Below are positions 10,527 to 20,875 of a DNA stretch of 31,873 bases, in pieces. The DNA lies in the IMG/VR virus record IMGVR_UViG_3300002242_000340, positions 10,998 through 42,870 of that record. One strand, written 5' to 3'. Position numbers and translations under genes: made by a program. This DNA is from a virus. The notes beneath the pieces are model-generated. The model searched no databases, was not told the origin of the DNA, and saw only the letters and a list, made by a program, of their open reading frames with translations. Every line of letters begins with the position of its first letter. The stretch's first letter is position 1.

Positions 10527-11318
10527 CTATGGAAAACTTTTCATCACACTACTACCTACCGAGAACAACTCAACTTCGGTAACATCATTGTTCGATAAAG
10601 TAAACTCCATATAATATCCTCTCATACCATACGATTCCGCTACAGTGTTATTGGTGAATAAAATAAAATCTCCAAGAACAGGACCAACTGGAGCTGGTGG
10701 CCCCACAGGTATTGTTTCGTTTACCGTAATTGTATTATTATTTCTGTCTATTCCCGTTATTGTTCCCGATACTACTGGTGTACCTCCTTGTACTAAAGTA
10801 TATATTACAGCTCCTATACTAACAATGTTTCCAATAGGTTGTGCTAATGTTACAACTCTTGCGGTTACTGGACCTGTAGGAGCAATACTAACTGCACCTA
10901 ATCCGTTTGCATAACGTAAAGTGAAATCCGTCACACCTTCAAGATGTCTAACATAAGCAAACCATTCTCCTTCTTTTTGTTCAAAATGTATTTCATCTAC
11001 ATCACCCTGACTTAAATCAGTTAATAAGTTAGTGCAATCCCATGCTGCATTACTTTCAAATGAAAGAGTTTTAAATAACTTAATTGATAAAGTAGGCTCT
11101 GGATTAAATACACTGGTTATAGTAGAAGGAGCAGTCGTTCCTGATACATTATAATATTCATTACGATTAGTATTAGTGTTATGTCTGTATAGGTTTCCTT
11201 TTTTAAACGTATACAAATAAGCATTCATACCTATTATAAATTCAGGTAAGAAAGAATAGAACGAAGGCCAACCGTCATTCTCTGGTTTATATGTTAAAGT
11301 ATATTGTTGTAAAGCCAT
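10527..11318 (-). CDS. tail/virion structural protein, 263 aa
   Basis: A 263-aa beta-rich protein with an N-terminal segment I regard as typical of flavobacterial podovirus tail genes (MALQQYTLTYKPENDGWPSF, then an aromatic-rich stretch containing NAYLYTFKKGNLYRHN). The centre, residues about 150-215, is Pro/Gly/Val-rich (GPVTARVVTLAQPIGNIVS) and looks like an inserted small beta domain; the end returns to beta strands (YGMRGYYMEFTLSNNDVTEV). There is no enzyme motif or membrane segment. It lies 12 bases after the repeat-containing tail protein and precedes the promoter of the cupin/ejection unit, so it closes the tail-gene block. Exact location in the virion is unknown. Confidence 0.65.
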   Translation of the reverse strand: MALQQYTLTYKPENDGWPSFYSFLPEFIIGMNAYLYTFKKGNLYRHNTNTNRNEYYNVSGTTAPSTITSVFNPEPTLSIKLFKTLSFESNAAWDCTNLLTDLSQGDVDEIHFEQKEGEWFAYVRHLEGVTDFTLRYANGLGAVSIAPTGPVTARVVTLAQPIGNIVSIGAVIYTLVQGGTPVVSGTITGIDRNNNTITVNETIPVGPPAPVGPVLGDFILFTNNTVAESYGMRGYYMEFTLSNNDVTEVELFSVGSSVMKSFP

Positions 11319-11330
11319 ATTGTTTTAATG

Positions 11331-12884
11331 TTATACTGATATACATGTTTGGTTATTACATTCTGCTCGTGATGTTATATTGTTCTGAGTACCCACTTGC
11401 ATAATTCTAAATGTTCCTGTTTGTGTATTAGTGCTTGTTGCTGCATAAGCATACCAACCAGCTGTTAAACTACTTCCTGAAATTACATCACCTATTTGTA
11501 CACCTGCATAAGCGTTATTACTGTTAACTCCTCTTTCGCTTCCAATTAAGTAATTATTATTACAGAATACATTACATGCGTTTCCAAGTGCACTTATAAA
11601 GAAAGTGACTGATGGTGGTGTACATGTACCTAATAATACTGCACCGTTTAAACCGATTGTCATATAGGTGTTAGTTCCACCATTTGTACTTACGTAATAA
11701 ATACCAGCTGGTAAAAGTGAATTACCAGCAGCATCAAGATAAACTATATCTCCGTTTGCAGGAGCAGCACCTGAGCCATTATGATAATATGTTTGTCCCG
11801 TTGCAGGAGCAGGGCCTCCATCACATATTGGACTTATAGAACTTTGAAGAGTAGAAGCATTGAATGATGTGAAACCTCCTGTGTTTGTACAAGTACCTGA
11901 AGTAACAACTACTCCGTTTCTAACGCCAATTGCAGTAGTACTATTTATTATAATATATCTTAATGCAGATGTATCGTTAACATAAGTAGCTCCATTTGCA
12001 TCAGTAAAAACAAAATTACCCACTTCTGGTAGTGAATTACTATCTTGTGTAAAAGGACTTGTATTACCTGTAGCATTTCGTGCATAAAAATATTGTGTAG
12101 TATTTGTTGTACAATCGGTTGTGTTTTGTAATGCAGAGCCATTAAATGCTGGTAGTTCTACAGGACATAAAAGTTCCCAGTCAAAAACAGTACCACCTAA
12201 AGGAGCAAAAACTTCTACTTCTATTGTAGTAACAGTAGGGTCCGTCTTTGGAACTATCATAGTAAATACAGGTGAAGGGTCTGTAGATGTGTCAGTTGCA
12301 CAACCAACTTGATTAGTTGTTATTGTTACTTGTCGAGTGCCGCCTGAAAGCACATAAGAATTGTTTACTAAATTATATTCATCTATATTATTATATGTAC
12401 CACATGTACTAAAATTATCATTCCCTACATACGTTGGTGTATGAGCTTGAGCAGGTTGTTGGTTAACACCTGCATAATCTACTGCATTAGAATTACAATC
12501 TACTAATACAACACCATTGTGATTATTTTTAGCGGTCATTCGATTAACAGGTACATTGTTATATGTGGCCACCATACCATCAGGTATAGCTGCGTTCATT
12601 TTAGAATATATATATACAGCCCCTGTGTTTGAACCTACATCTATTACTGCATTAAAATATCCTGCTTGGTTAAAATTAGCTTGGACTCCTGAACCACAAG
12701 GTACGGCACAAGAGTTACAAGATTGTGCATTCAAAAGAACACCATTAACTTGCTGTCTTACTATTCCATTTTGAGAATAGTATCCATCAGCAGACAATGT
12801 AGTTAGAGCTACATCATCATATATAGAAGTTGCATTCGCAAAATTTAAACCATCAAAATAATATACATTATAACTTGCAGCCAT
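11331..12884 (-). CDS. repeat-containing tail/fibre protein, 517 aa
   Basis: A 517-aa Asn/Thr/Gly/Cys-rich beta protein made largely of a repeated module of about 80 residues. Copies lie at about 247-332, 340-421 and 428-509, with a shortened copy at 1-56. Each has the pattern FNAS/FNGS-xLQ, a Cys, a GD/GN-[ILV][VF][YF]xD segment, L-x-AGxYY or equivalent, and ends with a hydrophobic strand, Gly-x-Val and a terminal Cys. The same module ends the preceding nozzle-like protein. There is also a CxxCxVPC motif at about 56-63 like the CCDCTVPC of that neighbour. The start ATG lies one base after the neighbour's TAA. Likely role: surface-exposed tail fibre or appendage attached to the nozzle; this is inferred from order and repeats, not from a recognised receptor-binding domain. 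Confidence 0.68.
   Translation of the reverse strand: MAASYNVYYFDGLNFANATSIYDDVALTTLSADGYYSQNGIVRQQVNGVLLNAQSCNSCAVPCGSGVQANFNQAGYFNAVIDVGSNTGAVYIYSKMNAAIPDGMVATYNNVPVNRMTAKNNHNGVVLVDCNSNAVDYAGVNQQPAQAHTPTYVGNDNFSTCGTYNNIDEYNLVNNSYVLSGGTRQVTITTNQVGCATDTSTDPSPVFTMIVPKTDPTVTTIEVEVFAPLGGTVFDWELLCPVELPAFNGSALQNTTDCTTNTTQYFYARNATGNTSPFTQDSNSLPEVGNFVFTDANGATYVNDTSALRYIIINSTTAIGVRNGVVVTSGTCTNTGGFTSFNASTLQSSISPICDGGPAPATGQTYYHNGSGAAPANGDIVYLDAAGNSLLPAGIYYVSTNGGTNTYMTIGLNGAVLLGTCTPPSVTFFISALGNACNVFCNNNYLIGSERGVNSNNAYAGVQIGDVISGSSLTAGWYAYAATSTNTQTGTFRIMQVGTQNNITSRAECNNQTCISV
11358..12146 (-). repeat. three tandem ~80-aa protein modules in the tail protein
   Basis: Three consecutive copies of the FNAS...Cys module (about 12146-11889, 11867-11622 and 11603-11358). 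They are diverged at amino-acid level and not obvious nucleotide repeats. Shared elements are the opening FNxSxLQ or FxISAL, a central GD[IV]-hydrophobic-Asp strand, AG-[IW]-Y-Y/A, and a closing Gly-containing strand with Cys. Two further copies lie nearby: one at the N-terminus of this protein and one at 12889-13134 in the nozzle-like gene. Confidence 0.55.
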
Positions 12885-12885
12885 A

Positions 12886-15800
12886 TTAACAACTTGTTTT
12901 TTCTATTACCATTCCTAAATTATTGACCCTAATATACTCATTTCCTGTTATTTTATAATAACCAGCTGGTAGATTATTAATACCATTACCTGGTGCATTA
13001 CCTGCACATTGTGCATCTTCATAAACCAAATCATATAATTGTAATCCTGAAGCAGGTGTTCCAGAACTATAAAATTCTTGAGTCAACGGTTGTTGACAAG
13101 CAATAGCTGCTGAGGTTTGTCTTGTACTTGCATTGAATTTGAAACACGGTACAGTGCAATCACAACAAGCTTCAGTTGCTGACACATTAGAATAACATAA
13201 ACTTTGTGCAGCTGTAAAATCTAAAAGTCATATACTAAGTATAAATACTGATTACCCGTTGGCAACGAAAATAGTTGGTGAGGTAACAGTCGCTTCTTGT
13301 ATAGTTGTATTAGCAGGATTTGATACTTGTCCATTTGGTATTGTAGTGGCTTGACTCAATATAGATGACACGCCAGATAAGTCGTTTGCATATAATGTAT
13401 TGCTTGATAAATATTTGAAATTATCATTTGGATATTTCCAATCATAATCATCCGTTGACATTTTGTGAACGCGCATGTTTAAACTTGCCCCATTATATGG
13501 ATATACTCCTACAGAGCGCACACCTGTTTGACTTTGAAAAGAGCTAAATAAATTTGGATTAGAACCCATAGTTATTTGGTCGGTATCTATTGGACTTATC
13601 GTTTGTGAATCAGTCCATCCGTATTCTACATGAATTAATGAACCGCTATCAATACTTGAATTTATTACACATTTAAACACTGTTATAGTTAATGGAGTAA
13701 CACAATTAGGTGATACTGTAAAACTTGCAGTTTGATTATTCTGAGGCGTAACAGTTACAGTGGCAGTAGTAGGTGTGTTTAAAGTTTTAGATACAGTCAA
13801 AGAACCTCCTGAAGATACAGACCCTGAACTTGTAACTACACCATTCCAATTTACATCGACCACTACAGTTCCTGAGCTTACCCCATAAACAACTGTAAAG
13901 TCACCTATAACAGTTCCAAAATACTATGGTGTAGGTTACCGCTGCTGAAGCATTAGTAGTATTAAATTGTGAACCACATTCATAAATTACTTCAGGCTGA
14001 GGTACCTTTTTATCATTTGTAGATAATACATACTCGTCCATATATGGGTCATATCCTCCTAATTTTTGAGTTCCTAAAGCTTGTTGGAATGTATCTCTAA
14101 ACCATGAGCGCATACCTTTATCAGATATAACTTCTAACTGGTCGCTTGTAGAATTACCTACTAATCTTATAACACCTACTCTTTTAGTGTCAGTAAAATA
14201 ATAACTATCTCCATACACAGCAAAACTTTCTGGGTTAAAACTAATACCGTATTCTTCTGTTCTGGCAATTTGAGTTCCTAATATTGTAGGTGAACTAACA
14301 ATAGCACCTCCACCTGTTGAGTCGCTTATTAAATTTTTTGATGCAAGTACATAACTAATTTTATCTTCTTGTAGTGTTAGTATATCTGTTTCTCTTGCAT
14401 ATAATTTTTGTATTGGACCGAAGCTGGTTTCTAACTCTTTAAAGTTTGCAAGACCTAAGTTAAATTCGTTTAGATTATTAACTCCTGCATTACTACTAAA
14501 CACTCCACTATAAGTTAAATCTGCAAACCTATGAGCTTCTTTAAAATCTTGTTCAGATACAGCTAATACTCTTTGCCCCATTGTTAAAGCTCTACCAGCT
14601 AAATCATCTTTAATTTTAAAACTTTCTACACCATTAGCAAACGTATAACAATCTATAAATGGTAAGGTTACTATAGCTGGCTGTGATGTTGTTTGGTCTT
14701 GGTCATTAGTGTCTCCCCCTGACATGTGTAAGTAATTACCAGTGGCATCTCTTACAACTGGATAAGATTCTGAAGCGTCATAAAAAATATCTGGATTTGC
14801 ATCTACTGGTTCTGTTTCAAACACAATCATAGTATTTGCTCTTGTAACAATTATTTCACAACTTACAGATACATTTCTTCTTCTTGATACAGGCCATACA
14901 CCAGCACATCCTTGTTTTTTAGTTTTAAATGCAAGACCTAATTTAGAATTTACATCACCAGGTGTGTCTTGAAGAAACTGAAAAAATACAGAGTCATCCC
15001 CCATAGCTGCGCCGCTGTTGTCGGTACATGTCACAAAATTAATTCCGCTTGAATAACTTCCGTATGCAGTTTTATAAATAGCTTCTATGTTTCCATCTGC
15101 TTGTATTTTTCCTGGAGAAGCATTAGCTGGGTTTATTTGGTCACCAACCCACCAACTTCTAAAGTCTGGATAATCGCTGGTAGAAAATAAAGTTTGCTCC
15201 CACTTCCATTCAAAACCTTCACACGCTGAACCTCTTGCGTCTCTTTTAACTCTCATCTTCACTTCAATAGTTGAGCCTGCAGGAATATCATAATTAGTTG
15301 TTACATTACTAGCTGAGTCTGTTGTAAACAAAGGATATATTACACCATGTTTACATGTCCCGTCATTACCTGTACCTGTTACTTTTTTTGTACCATTGTC
15401 TATTACTGCATCATCTGGAATATTAACATTAAAACCAGAAGGTTTTATTTCCATATACAAACCAGGTAATTGATTTGTACCTGTCCCCATACCTTGTGCA
15501 TTAGCTAAAAAGTCTCTTGCTTGTGCTTCTACATTTAAAACTTTGGCTTTTACCACCTCTGTTATAGGACCACCAACATCAGTTTTTACTATTAAAGTAT
15601 CACCTGTTTTAACTTTGTTTTGGTTATCACCTTCAAGTTTAAAATATGTAACTTGTGAAGTTTGAACAGTATAATAGAAATTAGAAAATATAGTTTCATA
15701 ATTACCCTTACTTGGCTTTACTACAAACTTATATCTTTGCGCCCAAGATGGAGCATAGTTTTCTACGGTAGCTTTAATGCTATTAAGAGTTATACTGTTT

Positions 15801-17704
15801 GCAGTTGGAATACTAATAGTGTTAAAGTTAGAAGTTAAAACTGTAGAAGCTCTACCATACTCATCTAAGTAAACAATACCCGTAGCATAATCTCTATTAC
15901 TGTGTAATGAACCTGCGTCTGCCACAGATGTAAATACTACATCAGCAGAGCTAACTCTAAAGTATTCATATAAATCTGTCTGATTTACAACTGGTGGGCC
16001 AGCTGACCCCGCACTTACATATTTCATTGCATTTACCTGTAGACCTATTATACTACTACCTGGTGTAGTAGATATAGGCCAACCTTGTAGTGCGGTTGAA
16101 CTTGTCACCCCGCTTAATTGTTTTGTAAAAGTACATATCTGAGAAGGGACTTGTAGGTCAGTGTTAAACCTATCAGTTAAAGAACCTCCTTGAGATGAAG
16201 TTGCTAATGGTTGAAAGTTTACACCCTCTTGTGTTCCTATTGCATTTTGAAAATCAGGACCAATAGCAAAATCATAAACATTAGCATAATCTTGAGTCAA
16301 AATAATTTGTAGTTCAAATGTAACAGTTCCGTTAGAAAATAAATTGTTATCTAAAAAACATTGTTCTGCTGTTGTTCCACCTATTGATGAATGTTCTATT
16401 TGTATACTAAAGTTAACAGATGAGCCTTGTTTCAGCTGTGATGCAATTGAAGATAAATCTATATTTACTTTTGCATTAGTGGCTGTAACTGTATTGTTGG
16501 GGTCAATTGTATAGTTTACTCCATTAACAATATTAACAGAATCAATAGAGGTAAAATCAACATTTTCAGTAAACAACTCAGTGCTATAATTCATTGCAAT
16601 CTTTTGGTCATTTTCATTGGTAATGTTATAACCATCTGTGTAGTTTCCATAGATAAGTCTATTACCCATTATAGTCAGAGCTTGTGCTTTTCTCGGAACA
16701 TTATCATATAACCTTCCTAACTCATCAGTTCCTAATACAGAGTATATTTTACTATTGTTAAATTGAAAAGTGTGAATAGAATTATCAGCCCAGCCATTTT
16801 CTAACTTGTTAAATCTTTCTATTACATATACATTATTACCATTGGTATCCTTAAATAGTAAATCAACTTCTTTAACTCTTTCGCTACCAGTACTAAAAGA
16901 AACATTAACAGCGTTAAATCTGTTACTCATTCCTTCGTTATTGTAATTTTTTACGCTAAATTTAAAAGGACCAGTTGCAAAAGCTGGATTACTAAAAAGA
17001 GATATTGCACTATACTCGTTGTTAGAATATCTATATCTATATGCAAAACAAAGAAATCTATCATCAATATAATTTTCTGAACCAGGTAGTGTCAACCCTA
17101 CAAAAGTAGGAGCTGGTAAAGGAATGTCAGCTGTAGGTGTTGTTCCAGGTATGAACTCATAGCCAGGTGGTTTTACTATAACAAGTATATCTTCTTCTAC
17201 TATTTGGTCTACACCAGCTACTGGAAAATCATACGAATGAGTTACATTTATTTTTCTGGGTTCATTTTTATTGTCAGTAAAAAACAATAAGTCTTCTATT
17301 TTCTGCACACCTGTTATTAAAAACTCTGGGTCAAAAGCTAATACGTTAAATGTAATTACATGATATCTTAATGTATCATCATTAGTATTGTAAGATGCTA
17401 TTAAATCAAGATTTGTTCCATTACCTGAATAGTTATTATCATGAACAAACCAGTATAGAGTTTCATTAGCACTATCTTCATAGGCACCTATACATACTGC
17501 GGTGGAAGAAAGTGGTACACCGTTAAAACCTAACGTTGTAAGCTGTGTGTTTCCTCTACTGTTTTCTACTGCACCAATTTCTGTGGTTTCTGTAGAACCG
17601 AGTCTTACGTTCATTGCATCAACGTATTCTCCTGGTGGAAGAAGTCTCTCATCCACGGACTTATTCATTCGTCCTTTAATAAAATTCGTGGTTACTATTG
17701 GCAT
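12886..17704 (-). CDS. giant tail nozzle / stabilisation-like protein (about 1604 aa, several apparent frameshifts)
   Basis: The frame 17704-13901 (1267 aa) and the pieces 13863-13252 and 13185-12886 join into one protein of about 1604 aa if surplus bases are removed from four short runs: 13918-13921, 13255-13257, 13223-13226 and 13216-13219. The joined text is continuous, for example IVFGTVIGDFTVVYGV at the first join and LVYDFRFTAAQSLC at the last. The N-terminus (FIKGRMNKSVDERLLPPGEY, then DAMNVRLGSTET) resembles the start of podovirus tail nozzle/stabilisation proteins (T7 gp12, P22 gp10 type), followed by a long beta-propeller-like region. After residue 1270 come Ig-like beta domains and a Cys-rich C-terminal module shared with the next gene. 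It follows the ring-like gene by one base. A nozzle role fits its size and order; the C-terminal extension suggests a fibre attachment site. Confidence 0.72.
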
Positions 17705-17705
17705 A

Positions 17706-18618
17706 CTACTTTATCCATTTATCCTGACCTCTTAAGTTCATTAAGAGACGACCAGGATGTATATTACTTAATCTTATTTTTGCATTTCTTAATAGAGAAG
17801 ATTTATCTTTTCTTGCTCTATTAACAATGAATTCTTGTACTCCTAATCTGCTATTTAAAATGGCGTATTTAATATATGCGTAGATATATTCTTCAAATAA
17901 TTTATTTACACTAACTCGCGCATCATTTCCACCTTCCATTCCATCAGATACATATTCTAATACAACAGATGCGTCACCACCTAACGAGCTAAAATTAATT
18001 ACCCCTCCTCTTTTATCTATAGTAAATGTAGGATTTACATTAGCAGTTTCAGTGTTTAAACCAAACCTTGCACCAACAGAATAATCAAAATACCAGCAAC
18101 CATCAACACATGTTCCTTCACAATTATGAAACATACTATTACTGTTTAAATAAATACCCACTCTACCTCTGCTTAAATCTACTTGTGAATCCTGTGGGCT
18201 TAAAGCATTACCGTCTTGGTCAAACAATATTCGGTCTTGATTATCTTGAAGATATGCTGAACTCCAATTAGTTTGTATATTTTCGCTCATTGGATACAAT
18301 ACTCCATTTCTAAATTGAGATATTCTTACCCAGTTAACATAATCAGATGGTAAAATAAATCTTGAGTTATTACCTACATCTAATTGTAATATTTTATTCT
18401 TTCATTGCATCGTAATTCAATTCTTGAATACCACGCTTAGCATGAAATAATATTTGAAACCTGTTAATATTGTTAATCAATTCATGATTACCTTGATACA
18501 TCAACATAAAATTATTTACTATATCCTGTAAAGAAATATATTGATATGACCCCCAGTTAGCATCTTCAGGAGAGTTACCGTTGTTAGTGTAATATTGATA
18601 TTGATTTATGTATGTCAT
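17706..18618 (-). CDS. tail ring / adaptor-like protein (about 303 aa, one apparent frameshift)
   Basis: A 74-codon frame (18618-18394) ends at TAA in the AT run 18391-18400, and the other frame is open immediately after (ILQLDVGNNSRFILPSDYVN, then WVRISQFRNGVLYPMSEN) down to 17706. Together they give about 303 aa. The N-terminal helices (VNNFMLMYQGNHELINNINR), the middle beta region with LPSDYVNWVRIS, and the C-terminal helical part (VNKLFEEYIYAYIKYAILNS) match the pattern I know for the protein between connector and nozzle in flavobacterial podoviruses, comparable in position to T7 gp11. The ATG at 18618 is one base from the stop of the 320-aa neck gene. Precise fold is not certain. The repair here is the least clean of all: a surplus T or a two-base loss both work. 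Confidence 0.65.
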
Positions 18619-18619
18619 C

Positions 18620-19582
18620 TTAGCTTGTTTCTTGTGTATCTGTTAATTCTTCTGTTTGTCCAAACTTATATACCGCATCTTCTCTGATTTCAATACCTAT
18701 GTATTGACAAATCTTTGCCACTAAATTTGGCTCATCTGATGCAGGTAACTCGAAACTTTGATAATCTGCTGCAGCTGGATTAAATATAGGGTCTTGTCCA
18801 GATGTAGTTAAATAAGTCCAGTTAGGAGCTACAGGATATCTAATATACTGAGCTTGTATTGCCCCTCCTTGTATTATGGTATTAGGATATACTGATATAT
18901 TATTACCTAAAACACCAGGAGTTACGTTAGAGCTTGCCCCACCTAAAACATACGCAGGGTATTGTGTAGTTGGGTAAGTTAAATTAGAACTTGTTAAATA
19001 AAATAATTTATTTTGATTAACTCTTTCAACTTCAGTTATATTGTATTGGTCATAAACACTGTATGTTTCACCTTGAATAAATATGTTTGCACTAATAACT
19101 AAAGTTGTATCATTAGTTATTGCTGTTATATAAGCAAATGTATTATCAGTAGTATTAGTTATTACATCACCTACTACAACAGAAGAAGTAAAAGTTTGGT
19201 TTGCATCTATAAGTTGGTTTACACCAGCACCAGTTGTTGTACCTGCTACCTTTAAAGTAGGGTAATAAAATATTTTATTTACTAAATAATAATCAGCTGG
19301 TAAATTGTAGAGGTTGTTTAAACCAGGGTTAGGTTGAGCTAAATATGCTGTTGCTGAAAAAGTATCTATAACTTCTTCTAAGTTTTTTATTACATCTGCA
19401 TAACCCGTTCCTGAACTTCTTGCATTCTCTCTATTAATCCAGTTATTATATTGATAAAAGTAATCTTCAAATATATCCATTTGAGCTTGTAAACAATACA
19501 AGTTAAAATCTTGTGGAGAGATATAACCATAATTATTTTTATTAGCTATAGCCAAAACTGTATTTCGTACGGAGTTAATCAT
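18620..19582 (-). CDS. neck/head-tail connector-like protein, 320 aa
   Basis: A 320-aa intact protein. The first 75 residues are helical and aromatic (YISPQDFNLYCLQAQMDIFE, then DYFYQYNNWINR). The centre contains an inserted Thr/Val-rich beta domain at about 120-165 (TTTGAGVNQLIDANQTFTSS). The C-terminal part has the strand motif IQAQYIRYPVAPNW and the conserved-looking FELPASDEPNLVAKICQYIG helix. Helical head plus a terminal helix binding the next ring is usual for adaptor or neck proteins, and it is the first gene of the tail unit, directly after a terminator-promoter pair. I infer a head-tail connector; no signature motif proves this. Confidence 0.6.
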   Translation of the reverse strand: MINSVRNTVLAIANKNNYGYISPQDFNLYCLQAQMDIFEDYFYQYNNWINRENARSSGTGYADVIKNLEEVIDTFSATAYLAQPNPGLNNLYNLPADYYLVNKIFYYPTLKVAGTTTGAGVNQLIDANQTFTSSVVVGDVITNTTDNTFAYITAITNDTTLVISANIFIQGETYSVYDQYNITEVERVNQNKLFYLTSSNLTYPTTQYPAYVLGGASSNVTPGVLGNNISVYPNTIIQGGAIQAQYIRYPVAPNWTYLTTSGQDPIFNPAAADYQSFELPASDEPNLVAKICQYIGIEIREDAVYKFGQTEELTDTQETS

Positions 19583-19597
19583 AAGATAATCTTTCTA

Positions 19598-19605
19598 CAA
19601 ATATA
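19598..19605 (-). promoter_or_regulatory. candidate promoter for the tail operon (TATATTTG)
   Basis: TATATTTG on the minus strand matches the Bacteroidetes -7 consensus TAnnTTTG. It sits 3 bases after the T-run of the preceding terminator and about 16 bases before the ATG of the 320-aa neck gene. The same TATATTTGT word occurs before the 109-aa gene and before the 86-aa gene. Any -33 element would fall within the terminator, which may limit or couple the two signals. Confidence 0.55.
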
Positions 19606-19608
19606 AGT

Positions 19609-19640
19609 AAAAAAAAAAGAGGCTTAAATGTTTAAGCCCC
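19609..19640 (-). terminator. intrinsic terminator after the 109-aa head gene
   Basis: On the minus strand a perfect 8-bp stem (GGCTTAAA / TTTAAGCC, loop CA, at 19621-19638) is followed by CTCTTTTTTTTTT. It lies 28 bases after the stop of the 109-aa gene and ends the head-gene unit. Confidence 0.85.
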
Positions 19641-19665
19641 TTTCATAACTGATAGTTAGTGATTA

Positions 19666-19995
19666 CTATGCAGACCACTCTTCTTCTATTTGAGCAATAG
19701 CTGTAACAGCATACTTAGGCTCAAGTACATAGAAAGGTCGTGTCCACGCAGTAGATAGTGCATCTTCCATAGCATCAACGATACTATTTAATTGCTCTTT
19801 AGTTTTAGCTGTATCAGTTGCTGTAGTAGCAGTGAGTTTTACACCTAACACCTCAGAAGCTCCAGAAGCACCATGGCCTTTTACATTGTAAAGAATTTTT
19901 ACTTCTGTATCAGCCCCAATTTCAACTCCTAATATACTTTGTACAGGAATTAAATGGCTTGCATCACTTAAACTAATTTTGAAATACTTCAACAT
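19666..19995 (-). CDS. small capsid-associated protein, 109 aa
   Basis: A 109-aa protein (LKYFKISLSDASHLIPVQSI..., ending AIAQIEEEWSA) with beta strands, a Gly/Ser/Ala-rich loop (KGHGASGASEVLGVKLTATT) and a helix with TKEQLNSIVDAMEDALSTAW. No known motif was recognised. It has its own candidate promoter (TATATTTG at 20027-20034) and its own strong terminator, so it is probably transcribed monocistronically at high level. Short size, own transcription unit and position two genes after the capsid gene fit a head decoration or other abundant capsid-associated protein. This is inference from context. Confidence 0.6.
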   Translation of the reverse strand: MLKYFKISLSDASHLIPVQSILGVEIGADTEVKILYNVKGHGASGASEVLGVKLTATTATDTAKTKEQLNSIVDAMEDALSTAWTRPFYVLEPKYAVTAIAQIEEEWSA

Positions 19996-20026
19996 AGTTA
20001 AAAAATTTAAGGGTTAAACAATACCA

Positions 20027-20034
20027 CAAATATA
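20027..20034 (-). promoter_or_regulatory. candidate promoter for the 109-aa head gene (TATATTTG)
   Basis: TATATTTG on the minus strand, followed 7 bases later by GTTTAAC and an AT-rich leader to the ATG at 19995. The same order (TATATTTG, 6-7 bases, GTTTAAC, AT-rich leader) occurs before the 86-aa gene at 30633. No Shine-Dalgarno sequence is present, as usual in Bacteroidetes. Confidence 0.55.
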
Positions 20035-20041
20035 CAAAACC

Positions 20042-20800
20042 TTATTTATCTTTTTTAAGTCTTTTAGATAACAACTTATATGTCTCTACACCATCATCAC
20101 TTTGAAAATATGATGCTACAATATAGTAATGGTCTTCACCAAAAGGTACAGATAATAATTTGTTTTTGTTTTTAGGAAGATTAAAAAACACATCTTTACC
20201 ATTGTTCTTTAAAATCAACCAAGTGTTATTAAAAAACTGTACTACATCACCATATAAATTTAACATAGGGTCATTTACAGTCTCTAAGAAATCTTCAGGA
20301 TTACCTTTTGCATATAACAGTACGTCCCTTTTTAATTCAGAAGTTGTCAGTCTATCTGCTGCTCCTCCCATTAAAACTCTACTTACTGTAATTAACTCGT
20401 CTCCACTAAGACCTTTTGCAAGTATTTGTGCATCTAATCCCATTTCAACAAAAGCTAATTGTTGTGCAGCGTCCTTCTCATTATTTATTTCTTCAAACAC
20501 TTTTCCATTTGATGGATGGTGATATAAAAACTTTTGAAGAGTTTGATTAGTTCTTGGTACAGACAACATGCCATCCTCAAACATTATTGGTTCTAATACT
20601 GCATTTCCATCTTGTTCGTCTTCAAACGGAGACTTTTGATTTCTTGCATAACGAAGAGGTCTATTGACTCCTTTCTCTTCATCAAACCATAATAGTGGGG
20701 ACCTGTTAGTGTGTCTTGAAGCTAACATATAAGTTAGCGGTATTTGCCTCATTAATAATCTATAGGCTTTATCGGAATATTTATCTTTTACTTTTTTCAT
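20042..20800 (-). CDS. hypothetical head-region protein, 252 aa
   Basis: A 252-aa basic, mixed alpha/beta soluble protein of unknown function. It begins MKKVKDKYSDKAYRLLMRQI and has a central segment (KGLSGDELITVSRVLMGGAA), a repeated Phe/Asn-rich C-terminal half (VVQFFNNTWLILKNNGKDVF) and a basic end (SKRLKKDK). A stretch GNAVLEPIMFEDGMLSVPRT followed by NQTLQKFLYHHPSNGK looks like a folded beta-hairpin domain. No catalytic motif or membrane segment was seen. It lies just after the capsid terminator with a leader AAATTAAATTTAAATACA before its ATG. By position it is a head or head-assembly protein; I do not recognise the family with confidence. Confidence 0.6.
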   Translation of the reverse strand: MKKVKDKYSDKAYRLLMRQIPLTYMLASRHTNRSPLLWFDEEKGVNRPLRYARNQKSPFEDEQDGNAVLEPIMFEDGMLSVPRTNQTLQKFLYHHPSNGKVFEEINNEKDAAQQLAFVEMGLDAQILAKGLSGDELITVSRVLMGGAADRLTTSELKRDVLLYAKGNPEDFLETVNDPMLNLYGDVVQFFNNTWLILKNNGKDVFFNLPKNKNKLLSVPFGEDHYYIVASYFQSDDGVETYKLLSKRLKKDK

Positions 20801-20821
20801 TGTATTTAAATTTAATTTGAT

Positions 20822-20856
20822 TAATAAAAATATAAGGGGAGGAGTAACCCTCCCCT
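20822..20856 (-). terminator. intrinsic terminator after the major capsid gene
   Basis: On the minus strand an 8-bp GC-rich stem (AGGGGAGG / CCTCCCCT, 6-base loop GTTACT, 20835-20856) is followed by TTATATTTTTATT. It lies about 20 bases after the capsid stop. The GC-rich stem stands out in this AT-rich sequence. TATATTTT just after the stem is one base off the -7 consensus and might start the next gene. Confidence 0.85.
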
Positions 20857-20875
20857 AATATTGGTTTACTTCTTA

